Positions 13,801-25,800 of a stretch of 64,000 nt of DNA are shown in pieces. How positions within the stretch are numbered: position 1 is the first letter of the stretch; each line of letters begins with the position of its first letter. The stretch is from Turbatrix aceti. Lineage: Eukaryota > Nematoda > Chromadorea > Rhabditida > Panagrolaimidae. A program made the position numbers and the translations under genes. The stretch spans positions 3,968,001 to 4,032,000 of the forward strand of contig OZ017766.1 of the NCBI GenBank assembly GCA_963969345.1. The letters are read 5' to 3'. Under the pieces are notes generated by a model. That model saw only the letters and a program-made list of their open reading frames with translations. It searched no databases and had not been told where the DNA came from.

Positions 13801-16800
13801 GCCTGTTCTCCGTTAACAAGATCGTTAATGGCGGCTTTGACGGTTGAAAGTGCATGCTCGATCAATCCAGGCGTCGTTGCTTCTTCGGAAGCGGCGGTGG
13901 TGGTTTCGGGTTCAGACTCTGTGCTGGCTTCAGAAGCGGTTTCCGGGGCGGCTGTTGTTGCCTCAGCAGATGAGGATTTGGAAGCACTTTCACCCGTGGT
14001 TGCGGCTTCAGCGGCAGTAGATGCAGATTCATCCGTTGTCTCTTCCGGTGCGGAGGTAGTCCCATCGGCAGACGGAGAATCAGAAGCACCTTCTTCAGCA
14101 GTTGTGACTTCAATTGCAACGGTAGTAGAAGCAGATTCAGCCGCTTTTTCGGACGCAGACTCAGTTCCGGGTACAATTTTTTTTGATGCACGCGGCTCAT
14201 CGGAAGCAGCGGTTGCTGCTTTGTCGGATGAAATTTCGGAAGAACTCTCGGCAGCTGTCGTGGCTCCAGGTGTAGTGGCGGTAGACACTGACTCATCGAC
14301 AGTTCCTTCAGGTGCAGATGTCGTCGCATCATTAGACTCAGCTACAGTATCGACCTTTTTGGGTGCAGGCTGATCTTCTGAACCAACTATTGTGGCTTCA
14401 GATGAAGCTGTGGTAGAATCTTCACCAGCAGGCGCAGCGGCAGTGGTGGCCTTCTCCGCATTTGCATCGTGTTCATCAGTTGCCGCGGACTCTTTCGGAG
14501 CGATGGTTGTTTGGTCTTCAGAAACAATTGTTGAACCTTCAGGCACCGTTTTCAAATTGGGCTTTGTGGTTGTTTCTGAGCTATCTTCACCAACAGTGGT
14601 AGCTGTTGTTTCAGATAGGGCCTCAGATTCAGAATCAGTGCTTTCAGAAGTAGCCACAGTAGTCGATTTGCTTTCATCAGACGTTTCTTTAGGCGCAGAA
14701 GTGATCTCATCGTTAGACTCAGCTTCAGATTCCGGCTTCTTTGATGCAGCCGGCTCTTCTGCAGCCGCTGTGGTGGCTTGTTCGTCTTCAGAGGTACCTG
14801 AGGGTTCCACCGTTGCTTCGCTGAATATCGCGGTGGTTTTGACGACAATCAAATCATCGTCCTCTGAATCAGACACAAATTTCACGGCGTCATCGATGTG
14901 CGATTTTTGTGCGACATCTTTTCTGTCGGGTGTCGTCGTCGTTTGTTCGCCGGTCGACGTCAGACTTTCTTCCACGGACGCAGTCGTGGCAGAGGTGCTA
15001 TCATCGCTGAACAGTGATTTCACGGTGGACAAGGCTTTATCAATCAACGAAGCCACTGTCGTTGTTTCGGCCGCTTCGGTCTGTTCTGACTCGACAGAAG
15101 CTTCGGCGGACGCGTTTGTCTCCTCTGCAGTAGGCTTTTCTTCGGATTTGTCTTTCTCCGAGTGCGTTTGCTGAGCTTTGACAACTTTCACTTCCGGCTC
15201 GTGTTCTGGAGTCGTGGAAGGCGCGCCTGTAGTTTCAGTAGCTTCAGCGGTTTCGCTAGCAGAGCCGTCTTTGAGAGAGGATTCGACTTGGGGTTTGTCA
15301 GAAGACTCCTTGGGCGAGATGATTTCTCCGTCGGTGGTACTTTCACTTGTCAAAGATTTGTCAGTACCTGGTTGGTTATCACTTTCTGGCGTTATTGTAG
15401 TAGCAGCTTCGTTAGCACGAGCCTCTAAAGAGTTACCTAGCGTTAGGGGGGTTAGGAGGAAGCTATCAGGCCTGGACACAACTCGAAAAAAGATCACCCA
15501 CCTTGATCTCGAGCCTTGTCGTCGAGGGAGTTGCTCTTGTCCTTGCCGAGAATCGGGAGCTCAAGGGTCTTTTCGGGAGAAAGCTCGACAACGGGGTGCG
15601 TCGTCGGCTCCACAGTCGTCGATTCCTCGGTTACGACTTCGGTCTGTTCTGCTGTCACGCTCGCGGTCACAGTTTCGCCTTCGGCGGTTGTCGACTCTGA
15701 TGGAGTAGTCGACGAGGATTCTTCGGAAGCCGGACTAGGAGTCGTCTCTGATGATGCCTCGGTCGTTGAAGCCTGAGAAGTTGTGTCTTCACCGGCAGCA
15801 GTGGTTTCAACAGATTCGGCGTTTGCCGTGGTCTCTGCTGGGGCGCTGGTTGTGGATTGCTGTTCGTCCGCTTCGGCTGACGCTGTTGTGGCGGCCTGTT
15901 CTGTATTCTCTTCAGGAGCGGTCGTGCTCGCATCATTTACTTCAGCCACGGCTTCGGGTTTTTTGGCTTCTTCGGGGACCGCGGTCGTCGATTCCTGTTC
16001 GCCTGACGGTGCTGAACGTGAACTTTCTGGAGATTCGGGGGCGCTTGTACTGGCTTCTGGAGCGGAGCTAGCACCGTTTTCATCAGCGGGAGCTTCGGTC
16101 GCCTTAGGTACTGGTAAATCCAGTGTTTTCGCAGGGCTCAAACCAGCGGTTGAGGATTCGTCTCCGGGCGAGGGCGTCGTAGACGCATCTTCGGCATCTG
16201 AAGCAGCAGTAGTGGCTTCAGGTTCAGAAGTGCTTCCGTCGTCCCCTGCGGTCGTTTTGCCTGCTTCTTCTGGAGCAGAAGCTGTGGTTCCTTCGCTCCC
16301 AGCTTCGGGAGAAGCAGTGGTAACAACATCTTCTTGGGCTATCACAGTTGTACCATCATTGGATTCGGCAACAGCTTCTTGCTTTTTGCTGGCCAGGGTG
16401 CTGGCACCTTCTTCAGTTGTTGCAGGAGTCGTTTCGTCTTCCTCCTGGATAAATGCCTTGGATGTGGTGGATTCAGATGATTCAGCTTCGGTTGTGCCAG
16501 CGCTTTGAGAAGCAACGGTTGTTGCAGCATTTTCTTCAGCACCGTCGCTACTTGGGGTTCTGGCCGCTTCGGGTGATGCGGTAGACTCCTCGGATTCCGG
16601 CTTGCTAGATGCTGGCTTTTCTTCAGAAGCAACTGTGGTGGCTTCACCAGATGGAGCTTGGGAGGCGCCTTCACCAACGGTTGTGGCTTCTGGAGCAGCG
16701 GCAGTGGTAGCCGACTCATCAGATGTTTCTTCGGGTGCAGAAGTGGTCGCATCGTTCGACTTAGCTTCAGATTCAGGCTTCTTGGAAGCAGCCTCCTCTT

Positions 16801-19800
16801 CGGGAGCGGCTGTGGTAGCTGCTTCGGCAGCAGTGGTTGCATCATCCGATGGTGTTTCAGATGCGTTTTCCGGTGACTCAGAAGCTTTGGAAGCAGAAGT
16901 CGAAGACTCATCTGATTTTTCAGGAGCAGCTGTTGTGGCTTCGGCAGATGGAGCTGCGGAAGCACCTTCAGCAGTTGTTGTGGCTTCAGGAGCTGCAGCA
17001 GTAGATGCAGACTGATCAGACGTCTCTTCAGGTGCAGCGGTTGTCGCATCATTTGATTCAGCTTCAGATTCAGGCTTCTTTGATGCAGCGGACTCTTCGG
17101 GAGCAACAGCAGTAGTTGCATCCTCCTTTGGTTCAGCAGTTGCTGCGTCTTCTACTGGGGATTCTGACTTTGTCGGAGTAGCGGGCGTGGTCTTTTCTTC
17201 AGCAGATTCGGTGGTCACCGGGATTGTGGCTTCAGCCGCGGGGGTAGCTTCAGATTCATCTTTTTCCTGAACGAAAGGCGATCCAGTGGCGCTCGTTTCT
17301 TCATCTTCAGCTGCTTCTGTTGTCGGTGGGGGACTTGATTTCTGTTTCTTTTGAGCTTTTTCGTTTGGCTGGGATTTGGCTTTTTCATGTGTTTCCGACA
17401 CAGGAGTAGCAGTCGTTTCGTCTGACTCGCTGGCAGCAGTAGTCTTTTCAGCGTCAGATTCCGTGTCAGCGGCATCTGCACCGACTGAGGTCGTGGCTTC
17501 AGCCTCAGTGCTGGCTTCAGGAGCGCTTTCCGGGACAGCTGTTGTTGCGTCCGCAGACGGAGCTTCGGAAGTGCCTTCGGCTGCGGATGTAGCAGCTTCA
17601 GTAGCCGTTACTTCGGATGCAACAGTGGTAGCGTCATCGGATTCTGCCACTGCTTCGGTCTTCTTGGGTGCAGCCTGATCTTCGGAACCAGCAGTTGTTG
17701 CTTCCGGAGCAGCGACAGTAGTTGCATCGTCAGCAGTAGTGGTGGCGTCTTCTTCAGGCACTGCCTCTGATTTAGGCTTCTCTGTAGCGGACGTTTCTTC
17801 GGGAGCAGCGGCGGTGGTTGCCTCTTCGGAGGATTTAGAAGCATCCGAACTCGTGCTTTCAGAAGCAGCCGTAGTGGTTTCAACGGATGGAGTTTCAGAA
17901 GCATCTGCAGCAGCGGTTGAAGATTTAGATGGAGCGGGGGTAGATGACGACTCATCAGGTGTGGGCGCACTAGTGGTTGCATCATTGGACTCCGCTACTG
18001 CTTCGGCTTTCTTCGATTCAGCCGGTTTTTCAGGAGCAGCTGTGGTCGCATCGGCTGAAGCATCCTGAACACCAGTTGTTGTTTCAGTTGGAGAGGCAGT
18101 AGTTGCATCAGAATCAGACTCAGTTACGAAAGCTTCCGAAGGTGAAGCAGTGGAAGCATCTGAAGGCGCCGTCTTTGATTTAGGTTTCTTTGTAATTTTC
18201 GCATTTTCTTCGCCACCCGTAGTAGTTGCTGGAGCTTCCGAGGCATTTTCTGGCAATTCAGAACCAGCGTTTTCAGAAGCAGCCGTGGTCGAGTCGCCCG
18301 AAGGCACATCGGTAGCAACGGTGGTGGCATCAGGAGAAGCGGCAGTGGACGCAAGATCATCAGATGTTTCTTTAGGCGCCACAGTGGATGCATCATTCGA
18401 CACGGCTTCAGATTCAGGCTTCTTGGAAGCAGCATCCTCTTCGGGAGCAGCTGTAGTAGCTGCTTCGGCAGCGGTGGTTGTTTCTTCCGATGGAGTCTCA
18501 GGAACGTTTTCCGGTGACTCGGTTTTGGAAGCTGAGGTTGTAGATTCATTGGACTTTTCAGGGGCTGCAGTAGTGGCTTCGGCAGATGGAGCTTCGGAAG
18601 CGCCTTCAGCAGTTGTGGCGGCGGGTTCATCAGATGTCTCTTTAGGTGCGGCGGTGGATGCATCGTTGGACTCAGCTACAGCTTCAGGTTTTTTAGGTGT
18701 GGCTTGCTCTTCTGGAGAAGCTGTTGTAGCTTCAGAAGCACCCTCCGCAGTGGTCGCCGATGCTTCCTCGCTAGGAGCCGGAGAAGCCTTTTCTGAATCC
18801 GAAGCAGCAGCGGTGGTGGCTTCGTCAGCACCAGCAAGAGTGACCTCTTTGCCTAACGTAGTGGCTGTCTCAACGGTTTCAGAAGCTTCCGTGCTACCGG
18901 AAGATTTTGAGGCGGGTGTAGTAGCCTCCTGATCTGCTGCGGCGGCGGTCGTATCTTCTGGAGATGCAGTAGTAGCCTGTTCTCCGCCAACAAGATCGTT
19001 AATGGCGGCTTTGACGGTTGACAGTGCTTGCTCGATCAATCCAGGCGTCGTTGCTTCTTCGGAAGCGGCGGTGGTGGTTTCGGGTTCAGACTCTGTGCTG
19101 GTTTCAGAAGCGTTTTCCGTGGCGGCTGTTGTTGCCTCAGCGGATGAGGATTTGGAAGCACTTTCACCTGTGGTTGCGGCTTCAGCGACAGTAGATGCCG
19201 ACTCATCCGTTGTCTCTTCCGGTGCAGAGGTAGTAGCATCATTGGATTCTGCTACGGCTTCGACTTTCTTCGATACAGCCTTCTCTTCAGGAGTAGCTGT
19301 GGTTGCATCGGCAGATGGAGCAGTTGTGGCTTCAGGAGAAGCGACAGTGGTTTCTTCGCCCGCAGCAGTAGTTGTTGCATCGTCAGACACCTTTTCCGAC
19401 TTCGGCTTCTTTGTTGTTGTAGAACTATCTTCGCCAGCAGCGGTGGTCACTGCTTCGGGTGATTCTGAACCGCTAGTGTTTTTGGCAGATGGAGTTGTGG
19501 AAGCACCTTCACTACCGGTTGTGGTATCGGGAGCAGCGGCAGTGGTAACTGATTCATCAGATGTTTCTTCGGGCGCAGACGTGGTCGCGTCATTGGACTC
19601 AGCTTCAGATTCAGGCTTCTTGGAAGCAGCCTGTTCTTCAGGAGTCACAGTGGTTGCATCAGCCGAGGGAGACTCAGGGGTAGTAGCAGCCTCAGCAGTA
19701 GTTGCATCGTCCGAAGTGGTAGTTGCGGCATCGGCAGGCTTTTCTGATTTAGGCTTCTTTGTTGTTGTCACGTCTTCTTCGCCAGCAGCAGGAGTGGTCG

Positions 19801-22800
19801 CCGCCTCAGAAGCGTTTTCGGGTGATTCAGAAGCAGCCGAGCTCGCGCTTTCAGAAGCATCCGTAGTGGCTTCGACAGATGGAGTTGCGCCCTCATTACC
19901 GGTTGTGGCTTCAGGAGCAGCAGCAGTAGTGGTAGACTCATCAGAAGCCTCTTTAGGCGCAGAAGTGGTCGCATCATTGGATTCAGCTTCCGATTCTGGC
20001 TTCTTGGAAGCAGTCGGCTCTTCAGAAGCAACAGTGGTTGCTTCAGCCTCACCAGTCGTCGAAGCCTCAGGTGAAGCGGCAGTGGTTGCGTCGCCTGCAG
20101 TTGTAGTAGCGGCTTCTTCAGACACATCTTCTGATTTCGGCTTCTTTGTTGTTGTCGAATCATTTTCATCAGAAGCAGTAGTTGCTGCTGTTGTGGCGTC
20201 AGCAGACTCAGAAGTACTTTCGGCAGTGGTTGCGGCGTCAGAAGTGGTAGTAGCCTTAGCCTCATCAGGTGTTTGTTCGGGCGCAGATGTTGTAGCGTCA
20301 TTGGACTCAGCCTCAGATTTGATTTTTTTGGAAACAGCCTGATCTTCGGAAACAGCCGTAGTTGCTTCAGCCAATGGAGCATCCGAGGTGCTCTCACCAG
20401 CCGTTGTACCTTCAGCCGGAGCTACAGTAGTGGCTTCTCCCGCAGTCGTAGTGTTTTCATCCGTAACAGAAGGTTCGGAAGAAGTTTCACCCGCTGCGGT
20501 GGTTGCTTCTTGAGACGAAGCAGCAGTCGTAGTAGCAGACTCAGCAGTAGTGCTTTCAGACGCTTCACCTTCTGGTTTTACTTCTGATGAAGAACCGGCA
20601 GTTGTCTCTTCCGGCACAGCTGTTGTCGGTGCAACAGTGGAAGGAGCCGTTTGCTCAGCATCAGGAGCAGCTTCTTTGGATTTTTCGCGATCAATAAGAT
20701 CCGCAACCTTGGCGAGGATGGCTTTTTCTTCGGCTCTTTCGGACGGCTTTTTGCTGCTATTTTTCTGATTGTTTCGAAGCAAGTCGCCGACCTGTTCAAC
20801 GACATTTTCGATCTTTTCGACAGCTTTGTCAATGACGTCGGTAGTTGCATTCACAGGTTCTGCAGTCGTCGCATCTTCATTGGAGGATTCGGTGGTTGCG
20901 GATTCAGAAGGCGCAGCAGTGGTGGCTCCACTGGTCTCCGATTCAGGCGCAGTTGTTTCTTCTTCGCCGGAGCCTTCAACGTCCGCAGCCTGAGTGGTAG
21001 CTTCAGAAGCTGCAGTAGTGACATCGGAAGCCACTGTGGTTGCCTGACCTCCTTCGGTTGTTTCAGCCGCGTTTTCTGTGCCGGCTACGGTCGTTGGGGT
21101 TTCTTCTGCTGCTGCCGTGCTTTCTGGACCACCAGGCGTGGTTGCCTCGGATTGTTCGGGAGTAGTTGCTTCCTGCTCAGCCTTTGCCGCTGTCGAAGCA
21201 TCTTCGCTGGGACTGGGTGTTGTAGTTACAGCTTCTTCGGCACCGGATGTAGCTGCCGATTTTTCTTCGGCTGGCGTTTCGCTGACCGGCGTCGTTGCAT
21301 CTGATTCTTCTTCACCGGAGCCTTCGACAGGTGCATCCGTTGCTCCTGTCGTCACTTCAGACGGTGCAGATGTAGATGATTCTTTTTCTGAATCGTTGGA
21401 CTCAGCAGCAGCCGTTGTCTGTTCAGCTGAGCTCGCAGGAGTGGTTGCAGATTCAGGGGTGGTTGCATCGGCTTTCGGCGCCTCCGAAGCAATTGAGGTG
21501 CCTTCAGGGGCAGAAGTCGTGACCCCTGGCTCCTGGCTTTCAGCGGTGGACGGAGTAGTTGCAGCCTCGTCACCTGAGCCTTCTACCGTTGTAGCGGCTT
21601 CAGATTGAGGCGTGGTTGCAGCGACTGCGTCTTCCGCATTCGAAGCTTCGGAAGCACCCGACGTTCCTTCAGGAGCAGATGTTGTAGCTTCTGGTTCTGC
21701 AGTCGAAGCACCCGAAGCAGTGGTCGCGCTTTCTTTTTCTGCTGTTGTTGCGGATGCGGATTCTGGAGTACTCGCATCAGCTGCACTCGGGGACAACGAA
21801 GCGTCTGATGTGCTTTCCGGGAGTGACGTCGTGGCTTCAGATTCAGATTTTGCTTCAGTAGCATCGCCAGAGCCCTCAACGGTAGTAGCGGATTCAGGGG
21901 TGGTTGCACCCGCAGCGGTAGTGTCTGCATTCGGCGCCTCCGAAGCACCTGACTCAGAAGGAGATGTCGATGCCTCGTCGGGGACAGATGTTGTAGCTCC
22001 ACCTTCAGTAGCAGAAGCGGATTCGGGCGTGGTTGCACCGCCCGAGGTCGTGCCCTCGGGGCCAGCAGATGTGGTCGTCTCCGCTGGTTCAGAAGCATTT
22101 TCTGATGAGCTGGGTGTCGTGGAAGCATCAGAATCAATCAGACCATCGACAATTGCCTTGACCGTTGACAGAGCCTGTTCGATGATGCCAGGCTGCGTCG
22201 TGGCTTCTTCTTCTTCACCTGTTGTAGCACCTTCTGTCGGAGCAGCTGTAGATTCAGAATCAGCAGATGGAGTTGTACTGGAGTCCGTGGGGTTCTCGGC
22301 AGTCGAATCTTCCGTGGCAGGTGTCGAAGCGCGCTCGTTGGATTCGTCGATCAGCTCGGCGACTTTCTCAAGGATGGTCTTTGTTTCGTTGCGCACGGAA
22401 GGATGCTCCTTATTGCCCTTCTCTTCTTTGCGCAGTTCTTTACCGACATTTTCCACGGCTTTTTCGATCTTTTCGACGGCTTTCTCGATATTGTCCTTCG
22501 TAGTGGTGGCTTCCGAGAGTTCCGAAGTGGTTGCATCGTTTGATTCATCGCCTCCAGCCGCGGTAGTGGCTTCTTCTTCTTCTCCAGAGCCTTCAACAGC
22601 GTCGGCAGCAGAAGAGGCTTCAGCGGGCTCAGTCGTGCTAGATTCTGAAGTTGAGGGCGTTGTAGGCGCATCTTCCGCAGCACCTGTTGTCTCCGGTGCA
22701 GTAGTGGTTTGAGCAGCATCTTCGGATTCGGCGCCTGTTGTTACAGCAGGTTCGTTTTCCTCTCCGGAACCTTCAACTGTGGTAGATTCTCCGGCAGCGG

Positions 22801-25800
22801 TAGTCGCGTCAACGGATGGAGTCGTCGAAGAGGCATCAGATTCCGGTGCCTCGGAAGACGCCGAAGGTGCCGTAGTAGTGGAGGCTTCTCCTTCAGCAGC
22901 CTCGGCTGTCGTTGATTCAGCGCCAGAATCGGCGGCAGGGGTCGTTTCGGCGGATGCAGCCGTGCTTGATTCTGAAGCGGCTTCCGTCGCTTCATCTTCT
23001 TCGCCTGATCCTTCAACGGTGGTTGCCTCTGAGCCTGTTGTTTCCGGAGCAGCAGTAGTTTGAGCAGCATCGTTGGACTCGACGCCAGGTACTGCAGATG
23101 AGCCTGCAGGGGACTCGGTAGATTCTTCTTCTTCTCCTGAACCCTCAACGGTAGTTGCTTCTTCTGCCGCAGTTGTTACGTCAGCAGATGAAGGCGCAGT
23201 AGTGGCTTCAGACTCCGATGTCTCGGACGAGGGTGTAGTTGATGCGCTTGATTTTTCTTCGGCAGCCGTCGATTCTGCACCGGAGGCAGTCGTGGCTGGC
23301 GCTTCCGTGGATTCTTCTTCACCGGATCCTTCGACAGTCGTTGCTTTTTCGCCGGCCGCTGTTGTGCTTTCGGCTGGTGCTTCCGACGCATCGCCGTCGG
23401 TGGCCTCTTCCGGAGCAGCAGTGGATCCTGCTTCCGTGGTGGCGGCAACATCTGTGGCGCTTTCGTCTCCCGAGCTCGTGTTTTCTTCGCCTTCAGGCGT
23501 TGTCTCAGAACCAGCAACGGTGGTGGCATCTTCAGATGAAGCTGCCGTTGTAGCGCTGGATTCTGGAGCATCGGAAGAGGCCGAAGGAGTCGTTGTAGCT
23601 TCTCCCTCTTCGTTGGGGCCTTCAGTTGTTGCAGCGCTGGCCTCAGTTGTAGATTCAGATTCATCATTTGCGCTCTCCGTAGAGGGCGCAGATGTTTCTT
23701 CTTCTTCACCGGAACCTTCGACTTCAGGTTCGTCACTTGACGGAGCCGCCGGAGTGGATTCCTCGCCAGGAGCGGCCGTAGCGCTCTCTTCTTGGTTCTC
23801 GCTCGAATCCTTACCAAGCAGTGTTTCTCCGGTCACTTTGGGGTTAGGAGGTGCGTGGGTGGTTGTGACCGCGGGAGTGGTCTCTTCCTCTTCTCCAGAA
23901 CCTTCGACCGTCGTAGGCTCGTCCTCGTCTTCGTTGGGGGTAATTGTCGCTTCCTCGTCTTCCGAGATTTCTTCCGACTGATCTTCAGACACGGAAGAGG
24001 CAGGGGTAGTAACAGAGGGTGCAGCGCTGCTTTCCGAGGCTGCAGAAGCGGCAGGTGTGCTGCTATCAGCGCTTGGGGTCGTGGATTCAGCGCTCGGGGC
24101 CGTAGTCGGCTGTTCTTCGGCAGCGGTCGTTGCTTCCGGCTCGACCGAAGATTCCGGAGTCGTGGCCTGTTCTTCAGCGGCTTCGGTTGTGGCATCTTCC
24201 TGGGCAGCAACTGAAAAGGCGCGGAGATGACTTTGAGAGCTTCGAAGCAAAAGCAGAAGCTCGCAGAATGGCTGGCACAGACAGGCTTTTTTATTCACGC
24301 CGCTCAAGCAAAAAGTAGGCATGACAAACAAAAAAACGATTCACAATTCGCAAATAAATAAATTAAATAAATAAATAATTAAATAGTTGTTAGCAAGCGA
24401 GTGTTAAAGTCAAGCTAGGTACGATAGTTAGCGCGTAAAACGGTAAAGCTCTGATTATTAAAGCACAGCGAGCAATCGGCGGCGTGCTAGGCGTGGTGGC
24501 AAATCAGGAGGCTCGAATGTCAGCGGGTGCAGCGGCAGCGGGCGAGATGGCGGCCTTACTTTCGGGCTTTTCCTCGGCTTCCGGCTTGAAGGTCTCGCCG
24601 TGCTTGCGTGATCCTGAAAAAGTTAATTGATCCGCCAACTCGCTGCAGTCTTTGACTTACGGCACGCTGTGCAGTGGATCCAGACGGTGTCCAAGTCCTC
24701 GTCGCCCTTCTGCGGCTTGTAGAAGCGGTAGGTCGGTGATCGGTCGCAGAACTGGCGGTCGCCGTAGCCGAGCGAGCACGTGTGCAGCTTCGGGTAGTAC
24801 AGCGCACCGGTGCAGCCATCCTGGAAGCAGCGAGTGGCGCAGACCTCGATGCTCTCGACCTGGAGCGAGAGCTCGAAGGGTGACTTGAACTCTGCCGGAC
24901 GCTTGGAGAACGACGTCGCTTGGAACGTGATGAGACAGCCTGCGCCGGACGGCTCTTGAGCCTGATCACCGGTAGCTGAAGGTGCGGGCACTGGCTTTTC
25001 GGTGGGTGCGGGGGCTGCTGTCGTAGGGGTCGTAGCGGGTTGTTCGGCGTTTCCGGCAGGTGCTTCGCTGGACGTCTCTGCTGGCTTTTCGGGAGCGGTA
25101 GAAAGAGTTTCTGGTTGTTCCGTCGCTGCAGGAGAAGCTTCTGGTTGTTCTGGAGCTCTTTCCGTCGCGGCAGTTTCTGGGGCAGCTTCGGGTTCTTTTG
25201 CGGCTTCGGTTGATGCAGCGGCAGCAAGTGTGGTCTCCGCAGCTTCAGAAGGTGTTTCGGGAGCAGGCGCACCTGTAGTGCCGGCGTCCGGAGCCCCAGA
25301 AGCTCCAGAGGCAGTAGTGACAGCCTCTGGAACAGCAGTAGTGCCTGCTTCGGTAGAAGCAGCAGTTCCTGCTTCCGGAGCACCAGTAGCACCCGTAGCA
25401 GCGGTCGGAGCTGCTTTTGCATCAGCTTGAGGTTCAGGTAGAGCGGCTCCTCCATGGGGAATAGAGTTGCCGCTGCTGAGTGGCTCGAGTCCATCGCCCT
25501 CGACGACGTTGTTGTTCTTGAGGTTGCCGGTGAGCGCGATGGTGCCGCCGTGCTTGGAAGCTCGGCAACCGGTGCAATGGATCCAGACCGGGGTGTTTGT
25601 GTCCTCGACCTCCAGGTGAAGGTAGTTGACGAAAGGCCGCTTGTTGCAGATGTGCGAATTGCCGTAGGCGAGAATGCACGTGCCGTTGCCAGCGAAGAAG
25701 AGCGCACCCGTGCAGCCGTCCTGGAAGCAGCGGGTGGCGCAGATTTCAGGAGTCTCGGTCTGGAGCGAGAGTTCAAAATCGAAGCTGAACTCCTTGGGAC

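Larger units (their letters stand above)
15502..24210 (-). repeat. Giant exon 7: VEGSG-rich then SKK..ESND-type Ser/Thr/Ala/Glu repeat region
   Basis: An uninterrupted 8.7-kb exon of about 2,900 codons with no cysteine-rich domain. The N-terminal third (about 24.0-20.9 kb) carries eleven copies of VEGSG followed by acidic residues, a typical glycosaminoglycan attachment context. It also has two longer predicted coiled-coil islands (about 22.5-22.35 kb, starting DNIEKAVEKIEKAVENVGKE, and about 20.83-20.68 kb, starting DVIDKAVEKIENVVEQVGDL). From about 20.4 kb the sequence changes to units built on SKKPESEAESNDATTSAPEE and TTKKPKSE. Two LSPxKTLxLP motifs lie near the 3' end (about 16.1 and 15.57 kb). 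Acceptor CAG at 24213-24211; donor GTGGGT at 15501-15496. Confidence 0.8.
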
